This document shows, one piece after another, positions 8,951 through 19,431 of a stretch of DNA of 64,000 nucleotides. The translations under genes were made by a program, and so were the position numbers. The notes beneath the pieces are model-generated. The model was given only the letters and a program-made list of their open reading frames with translations, made no database searches and was not told the origin of the DNA. The stretch comes from Phaeobacter gallaeciensis DSM 26640 (GTDB taxonomy: Bacteria; Pseudomonadota; Alphaproteobacteria; Rhodobacterales; Rhodobacteraceae): contig NC_023142.1 in assembly GCF_000511385.1 (NCBI RefSeq), forward strand, positions 1 through 64,000. The letters run 5' to 3'. The stretch's first letter is position 1. Every line of letters starts with the position of its first letter.

Positions 8951-9066
8951 GAACACCCCATGAATACCCATTGTGAAACGCGGATCGCGAACGGTATTAT
9001 GAGAGAAACAAAAGACAATGACAAACGGCTTGGGGCAGGGTGCTTTTGGGCCAGGACAGGTTGATC

Positions 9067-10485
9067 ATGACACAGACGCCCCCGTCGGCCCTGACCGGAC
9101 GCCCCGCTTCAGATGAGGCGACATCAGAGGAGGCGGCTGCGGCAGAGACCGCAGCCAGCCCAGCGACTGGTACCTCCGATGCCACAGCGCCGGATACCGC
9201 CTCGGATGCGGCGCAGGCCGCTGCCCCCGCCCCGCGGGTGCCGGATCCCGTCAAACAGTTGAAACGGGTGCGTCGCAAGGCGCGCAAGGCCGAGGCCGCC
9301 GTGGCCGAGCTGGAGGCGCGCATTGCCGAGGCCGAGCAGCGCCCGGCCTATCCTCTGGCGCGGCCCGCCAGCATGAAAAAACGCCACTGGGGGCTGGTGA
9401 TCAGCTTTGTGGCGTTGGTGCTGGCGCCGCTTCTGGCGGTGATGATCTATCTCTGGACCTTTGCCGAGGATCAATATGCCTCCACCGCCGGCTTTACCGT
9501 GCGCAGCCAGGAAAGCAGCGGCGCCAATGATCTGCTTGGCGGGCTGGCACAGTTTGCAGGCACCAGCAGCGCCTCGGACAGTGATATTCTCTATGAATTC
9601 ATCCAGAGCCAGGAAATGGTGGCGGCGGTCGACAAAGCCGTGGACCTGCAGGGGCATTACAGCGCGCTCTGGCCGCGGGACTGGGCCTTTGCGCTCTGGC
9701 CGGAGGCCTCGCTGGAGGATCTGACCTGGTATTGGCAGCGCATTGTCGGCATCTCCTTTGACAGCGGCTCGGGGCTGATCGAAGTACAGGCGCTGGCCTT
9801 TGATGCGGCGACCGCGCAGGCGATCACAAAAGCCATCGTGGCGGAGAGCCAGACCCGGATCAATGCGCTGAATGAACAGGCGCGCGCCGATGCGATGCGC
9901 TATGCCCGCGCTGATCTGGATGAGGCGCTGGAGCGGCTGAAGGATGCCCGCCAGTCGCTGACCCAATTCCGCACCCGCACCCGGATCGTCGACCCCGAGG
10001 CCGATATTCAGGGCCGTATGGGGGTGATGAACAATCTTCAGCAGCAACTGGCCGAGGCGCTGATCCAATATGATCTGCTGCGCGGGACGGTCAGCCCGGC
10101 GGACCCGCGGCTGACCAAGGCGCAGCAGCATATCGACGTCATTCGCGACCGCATCAATATCGAACGTCAGACCTTTACCTCCAACAACACCGATACCGGT
10201 GGCGTCGGGGAGGATTACCCGTCGCTGATTTCTGAGTTTGAACGGCTGACGGTGGATCGCGAATATGCCGAGGAAAGCTACCGTGCCGCCCTGACAGCGT
10301 TGGAGGTGGCGCGCGATGATGCCGCCCGTCAGAGCCGCTATCTGGCGACCTATATCAACCCCACCCGCGCCACCGAGCCGGAATATCCCCGCCGCGCGGT
10401 GCTGGCGGCCCTGGCCGGGCTGTTCCTGCTGCTGACCTGGTCGATCCTGGCGCTGATCTACTATTCGATCCGCGATCGCAGTTAA
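9067..10485 (+). CDS. Capsule export inner-membrane protein (KpsE/CtrB type)
   Basis: A 472-residue periplasmic adaptor of the polysaccharide co-polymerase family. An alanine/proline-rich cytoplasmic N-terminus with a short coiled coil precedes a transmembrane helix at about residues 108-128. A large periplasmic part rich in coiled coil follows (roughly 250-400). A second transmembrane helix lies at about 445-467, before the short tail YYSIRDRS. This two-helix layout is that of KpsE/CtrB/WcbD proteins, which bridge the ABC exporter and the outer-membrane channel. The ATG at 9067 has an AGGACAGG sequence upstream. The ATPase gene follows after 17 bases. Confidence 0.92.
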   Translation: MTQTPPSALTGRPASDEATSEEAAAAETAASPATGTSDATAPDTASDAAQAAAPAPRVPDPVKQLKRVRRKARKAEAAVAELEARIAEAEQRPAYPLARPASMKKRHWGLVISFVALVLAPLLAVMIYLWTFAEDQYASTAGFTVRSQESSGANDLLGGLAQFAGTSSASDSDILYEFIQSQEMVAAVDKAVDLQGHYSALWPRDWAFALWPEASLEDLTWYWQRIVGISFDSGSGLIEVQALAFDAATAQAITKAIVAESQTRINALNEQARADAMRYARADLDEALERLKDARQSLTQFRTRTRIVDPEADIQGRMGVMNNLQQQLAEALIQYDLLRGTVSPADPRLTKAQQHIDVIRDRINIERQTFTSNNTDTGGVGEDYPSLISEFERLTVDREYAEESYRAALTALEVARDDAARQSRYLATYINPTRATEPEYPRRAVLAALAGLFLLLTWSILALIYYSIRDRS

Positions 10486-10502
10486 GTCGAGGGGGCAGGG
10501 CG

Positions 10503-11159
10503 GTGATCCGGTTTGAAAATCTGACCAAGAGCTTCTGGCTCAAGGGCGAGCGGCGGGTTGTCATCGACAATCTGAACCTGACCCTGCCGACGGGGCGGTC
10601 GCTGGCGCTATTGGGGCGCAATGGCGCGGGCAAATCCACCCTGTTGCAGCTGGTGGCGGGCACCATGCGCCCCGATCATGGCGAGATCCTCTCCGATGGG
10701 TCGATTTCCTGGCCGGTGGGGCTGGCAGCCTCGTTCCACGGCGATCTGAGCGGCGCGGAAAACGTCCGCTTCATCGCGCGGATTTATGGCGTGGATACCG
10801 ATGATCTGGTGGGGTTTGTCGAGGATTTTGCCGAATTGGGCAAATTCTACCACATGCCGATGCGCAGCTATTCTTCCGGCATGCGGGCGCGGCTGACATT
10901 CGGCGCCTCCATGGGGATCAAGTTTGACACCTATCTGGTGGATGAGGTGACGGCGGTGGGCGATGCCGCCTTCAAGCGCAAGAGCCGCGATATCTTCACC
11001 GACCGGATGCGCCATTCCAGCGCCATTCTGGTCAATCATTCGATGCGCCAGCTGCGCCAGTTCTGCAATGCCGGTCTGGTGCTGGACAATGGCCAGTTGC
11101 GCTATTTCAGCGATCTGGATGAGGCCATTGCCGAACATCATCGCCTGATGGCGGTTTGA
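10503..11159 (+). CDS. Capsule polysaccharide ABC exporter ATPase (KpsT/Wzt type)
   Basis: A 218-residue ATPase of the ABC-2 polysaccharide exporter. Walker A is GRNGAGKST, the signature motif is SYSSGMRARLTFG, and Walker B is DTYLVDEVTAVGD. The altered signature and short length match KpsT/CtrD rather than the longer Wzt with a glycan-binding domain. The start is GTG at 10503 with a GAGGGGGCAGGG sequence upstream. With the KpsM- and KpsE-like genes it forms a full inner-membrane exporter. KpsC and KpsS, which build the Kdo linker in such systems, are not in this window. Confidence 0.94.
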   Translation: MIRFENLTKSFWLKGERRVVIDNLNLTLPTGRSLALLGRNGAGKSTLLQLVAGTMRPDHGEILSDGSISWPVGLAASFHGDLSGAENVRFIARIYGVDTDDLVGFVEDFAELGKFYHMPMRSYSSGMRARLTFGASMGIKFDTYLVDEVTAVGDAAFKRKSRDIFTDRMRHSSAILVNHSMRQLRQFCNAGLVLDNGQLRYFSDLDEAIAEHHRLMAV

Positions 11160-11267
11160 CCGGGGCGGATGTGTTCAGGTTTGACGCCGTAACCTTATGA
11201 AATGCAATGAAAATGCAGCTCTTTGCCGGTGCGGAAAGCGATCCTTGTATGCTTTTGGATTGTTTGA

Positions 11268-12470
<1,203 letters not shown>

Positions 12471-12608
12471 GCGGATCCTGTCCGAAACCGGTGGGAAAAC
12501 TGCGCCACAGGCGGTCTTGGCCGGGCCCGGTGGGCGGCTTGGTCTGGACGCTTGGGGGATGTTAGAGTAGGGCTTGGGCGCCGGAAAACAGGCTGATGAA
12601 GGAACGAG

Positions 12609-13922
12609 ATGGAGCCGATGAGCGACAAGACCGGAGCCAGACCCAAGACGCTTGTGATTCACATCGGCGACCACAAGACCGGGACCACCACTATCCAGAA
12701 TGCACTGGCCGTCGGCAGCGTTCAGCTGCATGATGCAAAGCTGCTCTACCCGGCCAAAATGAACCACAATTATCTGACCGGGTTCATCACCAGCTATCGC
12801 AAGGGCACGCCCCTGCCCAAACATCTGGAAGATCGCGACGGCCTGATCGAGGTGGCGGCCCAGATCGCGGCTTCGGATGCGGATTATGCGGTGCTCTCTG
12901 CCGAGGCGTTTGAGAATATCCCGGCGCCGGAATTCCACGATCTGGTTGAGACCTTCTTTCGCGGCTGCGCGGATCGCATCCATATCGTGGCCTATGTGCG
13001 CCCCCATGCGCAGCGGATCCTGTCGAGCTATGCCGAGCAGATCAAGATCGGCTGGTACCGGGGCAGCATGCAGGAGTTCTTTGACCACAACCTGCAAAAC
13101 GGCCGGTTCCATTACGCGCCGCGCTTTGCCCAGTGGCGCGAGCTGTTCGGCGATGAGTTCACCCTGCGCCCGATGATCCGCAAGGAGCTGAAAAACGGCT
13201 CGGTGCTGGATGATTTTGCCCATGTTGCCTTTGACGGGCGGCCCTGCACGGTGGAGGAATTCGAGCCGGAAAACCAGGCCATGACCGTGCGCGAGCTGGC
13301 GTTGATGTATTTCCTGCAAGGCCAGTTTCAGGAACAGGACCCCTGGCTGCGCCATACGCTGGGCTGGGAGCTGTCGCGTCAGCTGGACCGCTCGCGCGGT
13401 GACAGCGAGGCCAAGGTGCGCAAACTGGTGATGGCGCGGGATCTGGCCGAAGCCGCCACCGCTGCCTATCGCTGCGATGCCGAGGTCATGGATGCTGAGT
13501 TTTTCGACGGCCGCCCGCTGTTGCAAAACGCGCTGCGCGATATGGAAAAACAATCCGCCCCGCGCGCGCCCTCGCTGGACCCGAGCCAGTTTTTCAGCCC
13601 CGAACATCTGCGCAACCTGACCGTCATGGCCAAGATCATCGAAGGCATGCTGGAGCGGCAGGGCAAATGGCCCTCCTATTTCCACAGCCACCGGATCAAG
13701 GATATTGAACGGCACAAGAATGCGCGTCTGGGGCTGGATGAAAATGGCGATCCGCTGGAACCCGAGGCGGATGCAGAGATGCCTGCCGGACCTGAGACCG
13801 CAGCGCCACCTGCGCCACAGAGCGCCGTAACCACATCTGACGCGCCGACCCAAACGCCACCGCCTGCACGCGTCCTCGCAGATGCCGCCGCAGGCGCTGC
13901 GCCACAGAAGGATCAGCCATGA
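12609..13922 (+). CDS. Sulfotransferase-like protein with proline-rich tail
   Basis: A 437-residue P-loop-type protein. The motif HIGDHKTGTTTIQ at residues 18-30 matches the 5'-phosphosulfate-binding loop of PAPS-dependent sulfotransferases. A later IVAYVRPHAQRILSSYAEQ segment resembles the 3'-phosphate-binding region. The last 60 or so residues are rich in proline, alanine and threonine and look disordered. It should transfer sulfate from PAPS to a hydroxyl, most likely on the glycan made by the surrounding genes; the acceptor is unknown. The stop overlaps the start of the next glycosyltransferase gene by four bases (ATGA). Start codons at 12609 and 12618 are both possible. Confidence 0.78.
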   Translation: MEPMSDKTGARPKTLVIHIGDHKTGTTTIQNALAVGSVQLHDAKLLYPAKMNHNYLTGFITSYRKGTPLPKHLEDRDGLIEVAAQIAASDADYAVLSAEAFENIPAPEFHDLVETFFRGCADRIHIVAYVRPHAQRILSSYAEQIKIGWYRGSMQEFFDHNLQNGRFHYAPRFAQWRELFGDEFTLRPMIRKELKNGSVLDDFAHVAFDGRPCTVEEFEPENQAMTVRELALMYFLQGQFQEQDPWLRHTLGWELSRQLDRSRGDSEAKVRKLVMARDLAEAATAAYRCDAEVMDAEFFDGRPLLQNALRDMEKQSAPRAPSLDPSQFFSPEHLRNLTVMAKIIEGMLERQGKWPSYFHSHRIKDIERHKNARLGLDENGDPLEPEADAEMPAGPETAAPPAPQSAVTTSDAPTQTPPPARVLADAAAGAAPQKDQP

Positions 13923-14836
13923 ATATCCGTTCCTCCCTTGCTGCGGTCATCGTGACCTATAACCGGCTGGACAAGCTGAAGCGCGTGATCGCGGCCCTGC
14001 AGGCGCAGACCTGCCTGCCGGAGCGGGTATTTGTGATCGACAATGCCTCCACCGATGAGACCGGCAGCTGGCTCAGCCAGTTGCAACAGGACGACCCCCG
14101 GTTTCAGCATGTGCGCCTGCCGGAGAACATCGGCGGCGCCGGCGGCTTTTACGAAGGCGCGCGGGTGGCCTATGAGGAAGGCTATGATTTCATCTGGTTC
14201 AGCGATGATGATGCCTATCCCGAGCCCAATGCCATTGAGCTGCTGCTGACCGGCATCAAGGATTTCGAGGCGCGGTTCACCTGGCGGCCGTCTTTTGCCT
14301 GTTCGGCGGTGAAATGGACCAATGGCGATCTCTGCGAGATGAACACGCCTTCGACGGTCTGGGACTGGCCGCGCTTCTACAGCCCCGAGACGCCCTATTT
14401 CCTGGTCGGCTCCTGCTCCTTTGTCTCGGTGCTGGTGCCGCGTTGGGCGATCCAGAAACACGGCTTTCCGATCAAGGAATATTTCATCTGGTACGATGAT
14501 GCCGAATACACCCAGCGGATCGCCAAATCCTATCCCGGTATCTATTGCCCCAACAGCGTGGTGGTCCATGATGTGCCGGAAAACAAAGGTGTAAACTATT
14601 CGCTGGTGAACCAGGCCAATATCTGGAAGTTCCGCTATGGCGCGCGCAATGAGGCCTCGTTCCGCCGCCGTGAACAGGGCTGGGCCGGGGTGGCTGTCTT
14701 TGCCCGCGGGGTGCGTCGGCAGATGCGCCAGGGCAATGTGGAAAAATCACTGCGGCGCGAGGTTTATAAAGCGATCTGGCAGGGCTGTTCCTTCAACCCG
14801 CCCATTATCCGCCCCGACCCCGACACCGGGGTCTGA
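13919..14836 (+). CDS. Family 2 glycosyltransferase, galactofuranosyltransferase-like
   Basis: A 305-residue GT-A enzyme related to the one at 6987. VIVTYNRLDKLKRVI starts the fold, FVIDNASTDETGSWL follows, and the metal site is IWFSDDDAYPEP. Both proteins share the NxGGAGGF segment after the second strand, a feature of RfbF/GlfT2-like transferases. UDP-galactofuranose is the likely donor, given glf 1.4 kb upstream. The start overlaps the sulfotransferase-like gene by four bases, so the two are probably translated together and act on the same glycan. Confidence 0.85.
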   Translation: MNIRSSLAAVIVTYNRLDKLKRVIAALQAQTCLPERVFVIDNASTDETGSWLSQLQQDDPRFQHVRLPENIGGAGGFYEGARVAYEEGYDFIWFSDDDAYPEPNAIELLLTGIKDFEARFTWRPSFACSAVKWTNGDLCEMNTPSTVWDWPRFYSPETPYFLVGSCSFVSVLVPRWAIQKHGFPIKEYFIWYDDAEYTQRIAKSYPGIYCPNSVVVHDVPENKGVNYSLVNQANIWKFRYGARNEASFRRREQGWAGVAVFARGVRRQMRQGNVEKSLRREVYKAIWQGCSFNPPIIRPDPDTGV

Positions 14837-14923
14837 AACAGCACGCCTGAAACAGGGCGTATATCTAAGGCCGGTCCCAATACCGCGCGCAATCGGCAGG
14901 CAGACCACGAGGCAGGAGCCCCC

Positions 14924-16603
14924 ATGTCCCAGGACAGAGAGTATATCGATCAGGAGATCGCCCAGATCCGTTTCATCTATGAAACGCTCTATCCAGAGAC
15001 CCCGGTCGAAACCCATATGTGGTGGGAGAAGGCCAAGCTGCCGACCCCGGCGGTGCAGCCACAGGATATGTCCTATGGTGCCGAGATGATGGCACTGACC
15101 TATATCGGCAACCTGCGCACCGGTCCGCAGGAAACCCCGGCGCTGCCGGGCAAGCGGGTGTTTGTTACCATTCCCTCGCCGCGCCAGGTGGCGGTACGTG
15201 AAAGTGCCGGCGGCGTGCCCTGGCACAAGCGGCCACGCAAATACCGTGCCATTCATGCGCTCTCGCCGATATTGGCGGAACAGATGAAATATCAGATCGA
15301 GGCGCGGCGCTGGCGTAAGCTTCCCGCCCGGCATAAATTCTCCCGGCTGGCCTGTTCGCGCGGCATTTTTGAAACCCAGAAGATGGCCCCTGAAGGGCGC
15401 CATGGCGGCAAGGATCCGGCGATCCTGATCGGGTTGCACTGGCTGGATGTGGGTGGCGCCGAAAGTCTTGGTATCGACAGCATCCAATGGGCGCTGGATG
15501 CGGGATTACGGGTGTTTGTCATGGTTGGTCAGGAAGGCCCTGAACGACTGCTGGCCAAGCTGCCCGATGATCCGCGCCTACAATTGATCCGCACGGATCG
15601 CTATCTGCCGCGCAGCCAGACCAGCGGTTTTGTCAGCCAGTTGATCGCGCAGGAAAACATCATCCTCACTCACAATCACCACTGCGTTCCGCTCTATGAC
15701 GCGCTGCCCACGATCAAGCTGCGCCACCCGCATGTGGTCAATCTCGACAGCACCCATATCGTGGAATATGCCGATGGCGGCTATCCGCGGATTTCCGGCG
15801 TCTGGAGCAATTTCATTGATCATCACCATGTGATCAGCGGCGATCTGGAGCGCTTCTACAAGGAGCGGTTCCGGGTCTATGGTAGCAAGCTGGTGCTGGG
15901 ACGTTTGCTGGATGACAGCCGCCGCGGGGCGGAGGTGGCGCCGGTGCGCATCAAGGCCGGGCAGAAACGCTGCCGCGTCGCCTTTGTCGGGCGGATGGTG
16001 CATCAGAAACGCCCGGTGGTGGCGCTGTCGATCATCCGGCGGCTGCGCGCCTGGGGCAAGCGCAACGGCGTGGAGTTCCGCTTTGATATGGTGGGCGAGG
16101 GGCCCTATCGCGGCGCGGTGGAACATCTTCTGACCCGCTACCGGCTGACGGATGTGGTGCATCTGCATGCCGCGGGTACCGATGTGCCGGCCCTCCTGGG
16201 GGAGAGCGATATCCTTCTGGTGCCGTCCTCCAACGAAGGGCTGGCGCTGGTCTGTTATGAGGCGATCGAGGCCGGCTGCGTGCCGATCTGTTCCAACGTG
16301 GGGGCGCAGGCGGAGATCTGCCCGCCGGAAACCCTGGTGGCCTGGTCGCCGCTGCAGGCGGTGCGTGACAGCGTCACGGTGGTGCAGCGGCTGTTGCGCG
16401 AGGAAGGCTTTGCCGAGGGGGTGGAGACCGGCCAGCGCGCCCGGATGCAGGCCTTGCAGGATGAGCCTTCGGCGCGCGAGGTGCTGGACCGGCTCTACCG
16501 TGATGCGCTGGCGGCGGCAAAAACCGCGCCTCAGAGCCAGAGCGAGACGGAGACACCCCGGCCAGCCGCCAAACGCAAGACAAAAGGCAAGGCCCCGGCA
16601 TGA
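14924..16603 (+). CDS. Family 4 glycosyltransferase with N-terminal extension
   Basis: A 559-residue protein. Residues from about 350 to 510 form a typical GT-B donor domain, starting with VAFVGRMVHQKRP and including the SNEGLALVCYEAIEAG motif with its nucleotide-sugar-binding glutamates. An acceptor domain with WLDVGGAESLGIDSI begins near residue 165. The first 150 or so residues are not part of the usual GT4 fold and I do not recognise them. The C-terminus is basic and lysine/arginine-rich. It probably adds a hexose to the capsule glycan. Its stop overlaps the next gene, another sulfotransferase-like protein, by four bases. Confidence 0.83.
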   Translation: MSQDREYIDQEIAQIRFIYETLYPETPVETHMWWEKAKLPTPAVQPQDMSYGAEMMALTYIGNLRTGPQETPALPGKRVFVTIPSPRQVAVRESAGGVPWHKRPRKYRAIHALSPILAEQMKYQIEARRWRKLPARHKFSRLACSRGIFETQKMAPEGRHGGKDPAILIGLHWLDVGGAESLGIDSIQWALDAGLRVFVMVGQEGPERLLAKLPDDPRLQLIRTDRYLPRSQTSGFVSQLIAQENIILTHNHHCVPLYDALPTIKLRHPHVVNLDSTHIVEYADGGYPRISGVWSNFIDHHHVISGDLERFYKERFRVYGSKLVLGRLLDDSRRGAEVAPVRIKAGQKRCRVAFVGRMVHQKRPVVALSIIRRLRAWGKRNGVEFRFDMVGEGPYRGAVEHLLTRYRLTDVVHLHAAGTDVPALLGESDILLVPSSNEGLALVCYEAIEAGCVPICSNVGAQAEICPPETLVAWSPLQAVRDSVTVVQRLLREEGFAEGVETGQRARMQALQDEPSAREVLDRLYRDALAAAKTAPQSQSETETPRPAAKRKTKGKAPA

Positions 16604-17619
16604 CCCGTCGGCTGTGGCTGCATATCGGCTCGCATAAGACCGGGTCGACTTCGCTGCAGACCGCGCTGCGACAGGGGCAGAGCGACAAGACCCTGGGCCG
16701 CTGGAGCTATCTGCATGCCCGCCCACGGGTGGATTTCAACCCGTTGGTGCGCTGCCATGGCATGGGCGCGGGGATGCACACCGAATTGCGCTGGCCGTTT
16801 CTGGAGCGGCGCATGGCGGATGCCGATCATCGCGGTCATGGCGACTGTATCCTGTCCAGCGAAATGCTGTTCTGGCTGATGGATGTCGCGGATCTGGAGG
16901 CGCTGCGGCGGCAGCTGCTGACCCATTTCGATGAGATCAGCGTGGTGGCCTATCTCCGGCGGCAGGACACATTGGCGCTGTCGCACCGCAAACAGGTGGT
17001 GATGGGGCGCGCGGCCTATCAGTTTTATGGCGCGCAGATCCAGGGCTTGCCGGAGTTTCAGCCGCATATGATGCGCTATTTCGACTATGCCACCAAACTG
17101 GCGCGCTGGGAGCAGGTGTTCGGGGCCGAGAATGTCACCGTGCGCCGGTTCCAGCGTGGCGATCTGGTGGGCGGCGATACGGTGCTGGATTTCTACCATC
17201 TGGTGGGGCTGACGCCGCCGCCGGAGCTGCCGCAGGAAAACGCGGCCTGGTCGCGCAGCCAGCTGTTGGCGGGGTTGTGGCTGCGCCAGCGGGGCTATCC
17301 GCGCCAAAGCTTTGCCGAGGCGGTGCAGGAGCTGCCGGATGATGGCCGTCTGATGCCCGCGCGGGCAGAGGCGGCGGCGTTTCTGGCGCGGTTTGACGCG
17401 ATCAACCGGAGGCTGGCGGCGCGCTATGATCCGCAGGGGCCGGAGATGTTCTTTGACGGCGATCTGAGCCGTTATCCCGAAGAGGGCAATGGCGAGGGGC
17501 TGGCGGGGGATGCGGTGGTGACGCCGGAGGTGCTGGCCGAGCTTGAGGCGCGGGCGCAGGCGGAGAGGGCGGCGCGGGAGCTGCCGCTGGATGCGCTGAA
17601 CCCGGAGGACCGGCTTTAG
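16600..17619 (+). CDS. Sulfotransferase-like protein
   Basis: A 339-residue P-loop protein. HIGSHKTGSTSLQ at residues 8-20 is nearly the same phosphosulfate-loop motif as in the protein at 12609, so the two are paralogues. The SVVAYLRRQDTLALSHRKQ segment at the equivalent later position could bind the 3'-phosphate of PAPS. Like its paralogue it directly follows a glycosyltransferase gene, with a four-base overlap. It is the last gene of the 12.6-17.6 kb run and ends before a hairpin terminator. Acceptor unknown. Confidence 0.77.
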   Translation: MTRRLWLHIGSHKTGSTSLQTALRQGQSDKTLGRWSYLHARPRVDFNPLVRCHGMGAGMHTELRWPFLERRMADADHRGHGDCILSSEMLFWLMDVADLEALRRQLLTHFDEISVVAYLRRQDTLALSHRKQVVMGRAAYQFYGAQIQGLPEFQPHMMRYFDYATKLARWEQVFGAENVTVRRFQRGDLVGGDTVLDFYHLVGLTPPPELPQENAAWSRSQLLAGLWLRQRGYPRQSFAEAVQELPDDGRLMPARAEAAAFLARFDAINRRLAARYDPQGPEMFFDGDLSRYPEEGNGEGLAGDAVVTPEVLAELEARAQAERAARELPLDALNPEDRL

Positions 17620-17657
17620 GCTCCCACAGGCTGCCGAGGCTGACCAGTGATCTGATA

Positions 17658-17691
17658 CCCCCCTCCGCAAGAGAGTGCGGGGGGATTTTTT
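17658..17691 (+). terminator. Terminator after the capsule operon
   Basis: A GC-rich stem (CCGCA at 17665-17669 with TGCGG at 17676-17680, extended by G-T and G-C pairs) is followed by six T residues on the plus strand. It lies 40 bases after the sulfotransferase-like gene. Confidence 0.8.
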
Positions 17692-17731
17692 ATGCGCGCG
17701 CGGCGCGGATCATCAGATCTGCGCAAAAGAA

Positions 17732-17754
17732 AAGGCCCCGCAAAGCGGGGCCTT
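17732..17754 (-). terminator. Terminator of the RTX gene
   Basis: Perfect 10-bp stem AAGGCCCCGC/GCGGGGCCTT with a three-base loop. On the minus strand it is followed by TTTTCTTTT. It sits 25 bases past the stop of the RTX gene at 17779. Confidence 0.88.
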
Positions 17755-17778
17755 CCCTAAGACATGTGACAGCGCCAA

Positions 17779-19431
17779 TTAGGCGAAGTCGAAGTCGAAC
17801 TCTGCACCAGAGAGGCTGGACAGGGTAACACCGGATGTATCGCTCAGTGTCACAGTGGTGTCAGCGTCGATCTCGATGAAGACCTGTGCGCTTGCACCGG
17901 TACCGGTCTGATAGGCCACTGCCATCACGTCTGCCAGGCTGTCGAAACCTTCGGAAGCTGCGAAGGCTAGGATATCCTCACCCGCGTCATAGTCTTTGAT
18001 CTCAGAGCTGCCTGCATTGGACTTCAGCACAAATGTATCCGCGCCGCTGCCGCCAATCAGTTCGTCACCACCGTCGCCAAGGCTGGTGAACAGGGTGTCA
18101 CGACCGTCGCCACCTTCGAGGGAGTCGTCGCCCGCACCACCGCGCAGTTCATCATTGCCGCCGTCACCTTTCAGGGTGTCGTTACCGTCGCCCCCGCTCA
18201 GGGTGTCGGCATCGGTTGCATCACCAGCAGAGCCCGAACCATCATTACCGTGCAGCAGGTCGTTGCCTTTACCGCCGTTGATGACATCAGCGCCGTCGCC
18301 ACCGGACAAGCCTGTGGAGTTATCGTCGTCACCGTTACCACCGAAGAGGGTGTCGTTGCCTTTACCGCCAGACAGAACGTCGTCATCACCGCCACCACGC
18401 AGGATGTCGTTGCCTTCACCACCGGTAAGTGCATCGTCACCAGCTTGGCCAGACAGAACGTTGTTGCCTGCGACAAGACCGGTGCTCACGTTGTTAACGT
18501 CGCTTGTTTCGTTCAGAGTGTCACCCCCGTCACCACCCAGCAGAGTGTCGTCGCCTGCGCCACCGACCAGGGTGTCAACATCGCCAAGGCCGTTCAGCAT
18601 GTCGTTGCCATCGCCACCGGTCAGGGAGTCACCCATATCAGCACCGGTGATGGTGTCATTGCCTGCGAGACCATCCTGCGCGGCGCCACCTGTATAGGCA
18701 GTGCCATCTTCACCAACAAAGGTGTCGTCGCCCGCAGTGTAAGGAACAGCAGCGGTGAAGGTCATTTTCACAGTTGTTTGATCGCCTGCGGCATTTTGCA
18801 GAACAACGTCATATTCAAACGATACGGTATCGCCAACATTGCCCGCACCGGCGATGGCGTTGCTGTCTGCGGTGAATTCAACAGTTGTACCGCTGGTGAT
18901 TTCAAACGCACCGTTTGCATCGGTGAAGTTTGTGCCAGTGTCTGCAATAACGCTGCTGCCGATGCTGACAATTGATGTCGCGGCGAACGTATTGTCAGTG
19001 GTCAGAGTGTAGTTGTTCGCGGATGCGTTGTCATTCCAGTCGTAGGATACGACATTTGTTGTGCCCAGATCGGTTGAGGCGCCGGAGGCTGCTGTTTTTC
19101 CAACAACACCGGACGAATCCACGCCAGCTTCCAGAACAGTGCCGTTGCCAAATTGAACGGACCCAATGTTGGTTGCTGTCAGACCGCCAGCAGTACCGGC
19201 GTTTTTGTCGAGGGTCCACGTCTTGGTGGTGTCATTGTAGGTGAGTTCACCTGCGCCGTCGAAATCAAGGATACCATTGCCGGTCTCGTCCGCCAGGGCC
19301 AGTACGTCAGTACCACCATTGCCCTCAACAGATGTCACATCGGTTGTGCCAAAAGCTTCATTCAGGGTGATGGCGTCATCCCCTGTGGTGCCGATCAGCT
19401 CATCAGCGTTGAGAATCTTAATGTCAGCCAT
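17779..19431 (-). CDS. RTX calcium-binding secreted protein
   Basis: A 550-residue acidic protein. Residues of about 245 to 470 are repeats of the GGxGxDxL type (for example [17 protein letters not shown]), which bind calcium in parallel beta rolls after export. The N-terminal 240 residues are rich in Thr, Asp and Gly and contain no recognisable enzyme motif. There is no Sec signal peptide. The C-terminus ends in a hydrophobic/acidic FDFDFA, as expected for a type I secretion signal. The gene is 2.1 kb from a PrtD/PrtE pair, which could export it. ATG at 19431 follows a GGAG sequence. A CtrA-like site lies about 360 bases upstream. An adhesin or matrix role is inference. Confidence 0.9.
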   Translation of the reverse strand: MADIKILNADELIGTTGDDAITLNEAFGTTDVTSVEGNGGTDVLALADETGNGILDFDGAGELTYNDTTKTWTLDKNAGTAGGLTATNIGSVQFGNGTVLEAGVDSSGVVGKTAASGASTDLGTTNVVSYDWNDNASANNYTLTTDNTFAATSIVSIGSSVIADTGTNFTDANGAFEITSGTTVEFTADSNAIAGAGNVGDTVSFEYDVVLQNAAGDQTTVKMTFTAAVPYTAGDDTFVGEDGTAYTGGAAQDGLAGNDTITGADMGDSLTGGDGNDMLNGLGDVDTLVGGAGDDTLLGGDGGDTLNETSDVNNVSTGLVAGNNVLSGQAGDDALTGGEGNDILRGGGDDDVLSGGKGNDTLFGGNGDDDNSTGLSGGDGADVINGGKGNDLLHGNDGSGSAGDATDADTLSGGDGNDTLKGDGGNDELRGGAGDDSLEGGDGRDTLFTSLGDGGDELIGGSGADTFVLKSNAGSSEIKDYDAGEDILAFAASEGFDSLADVMAVAYQTGTGASAQVFIEIDADTTVTLSDTSGVTLSSLSGAEFDFDFA

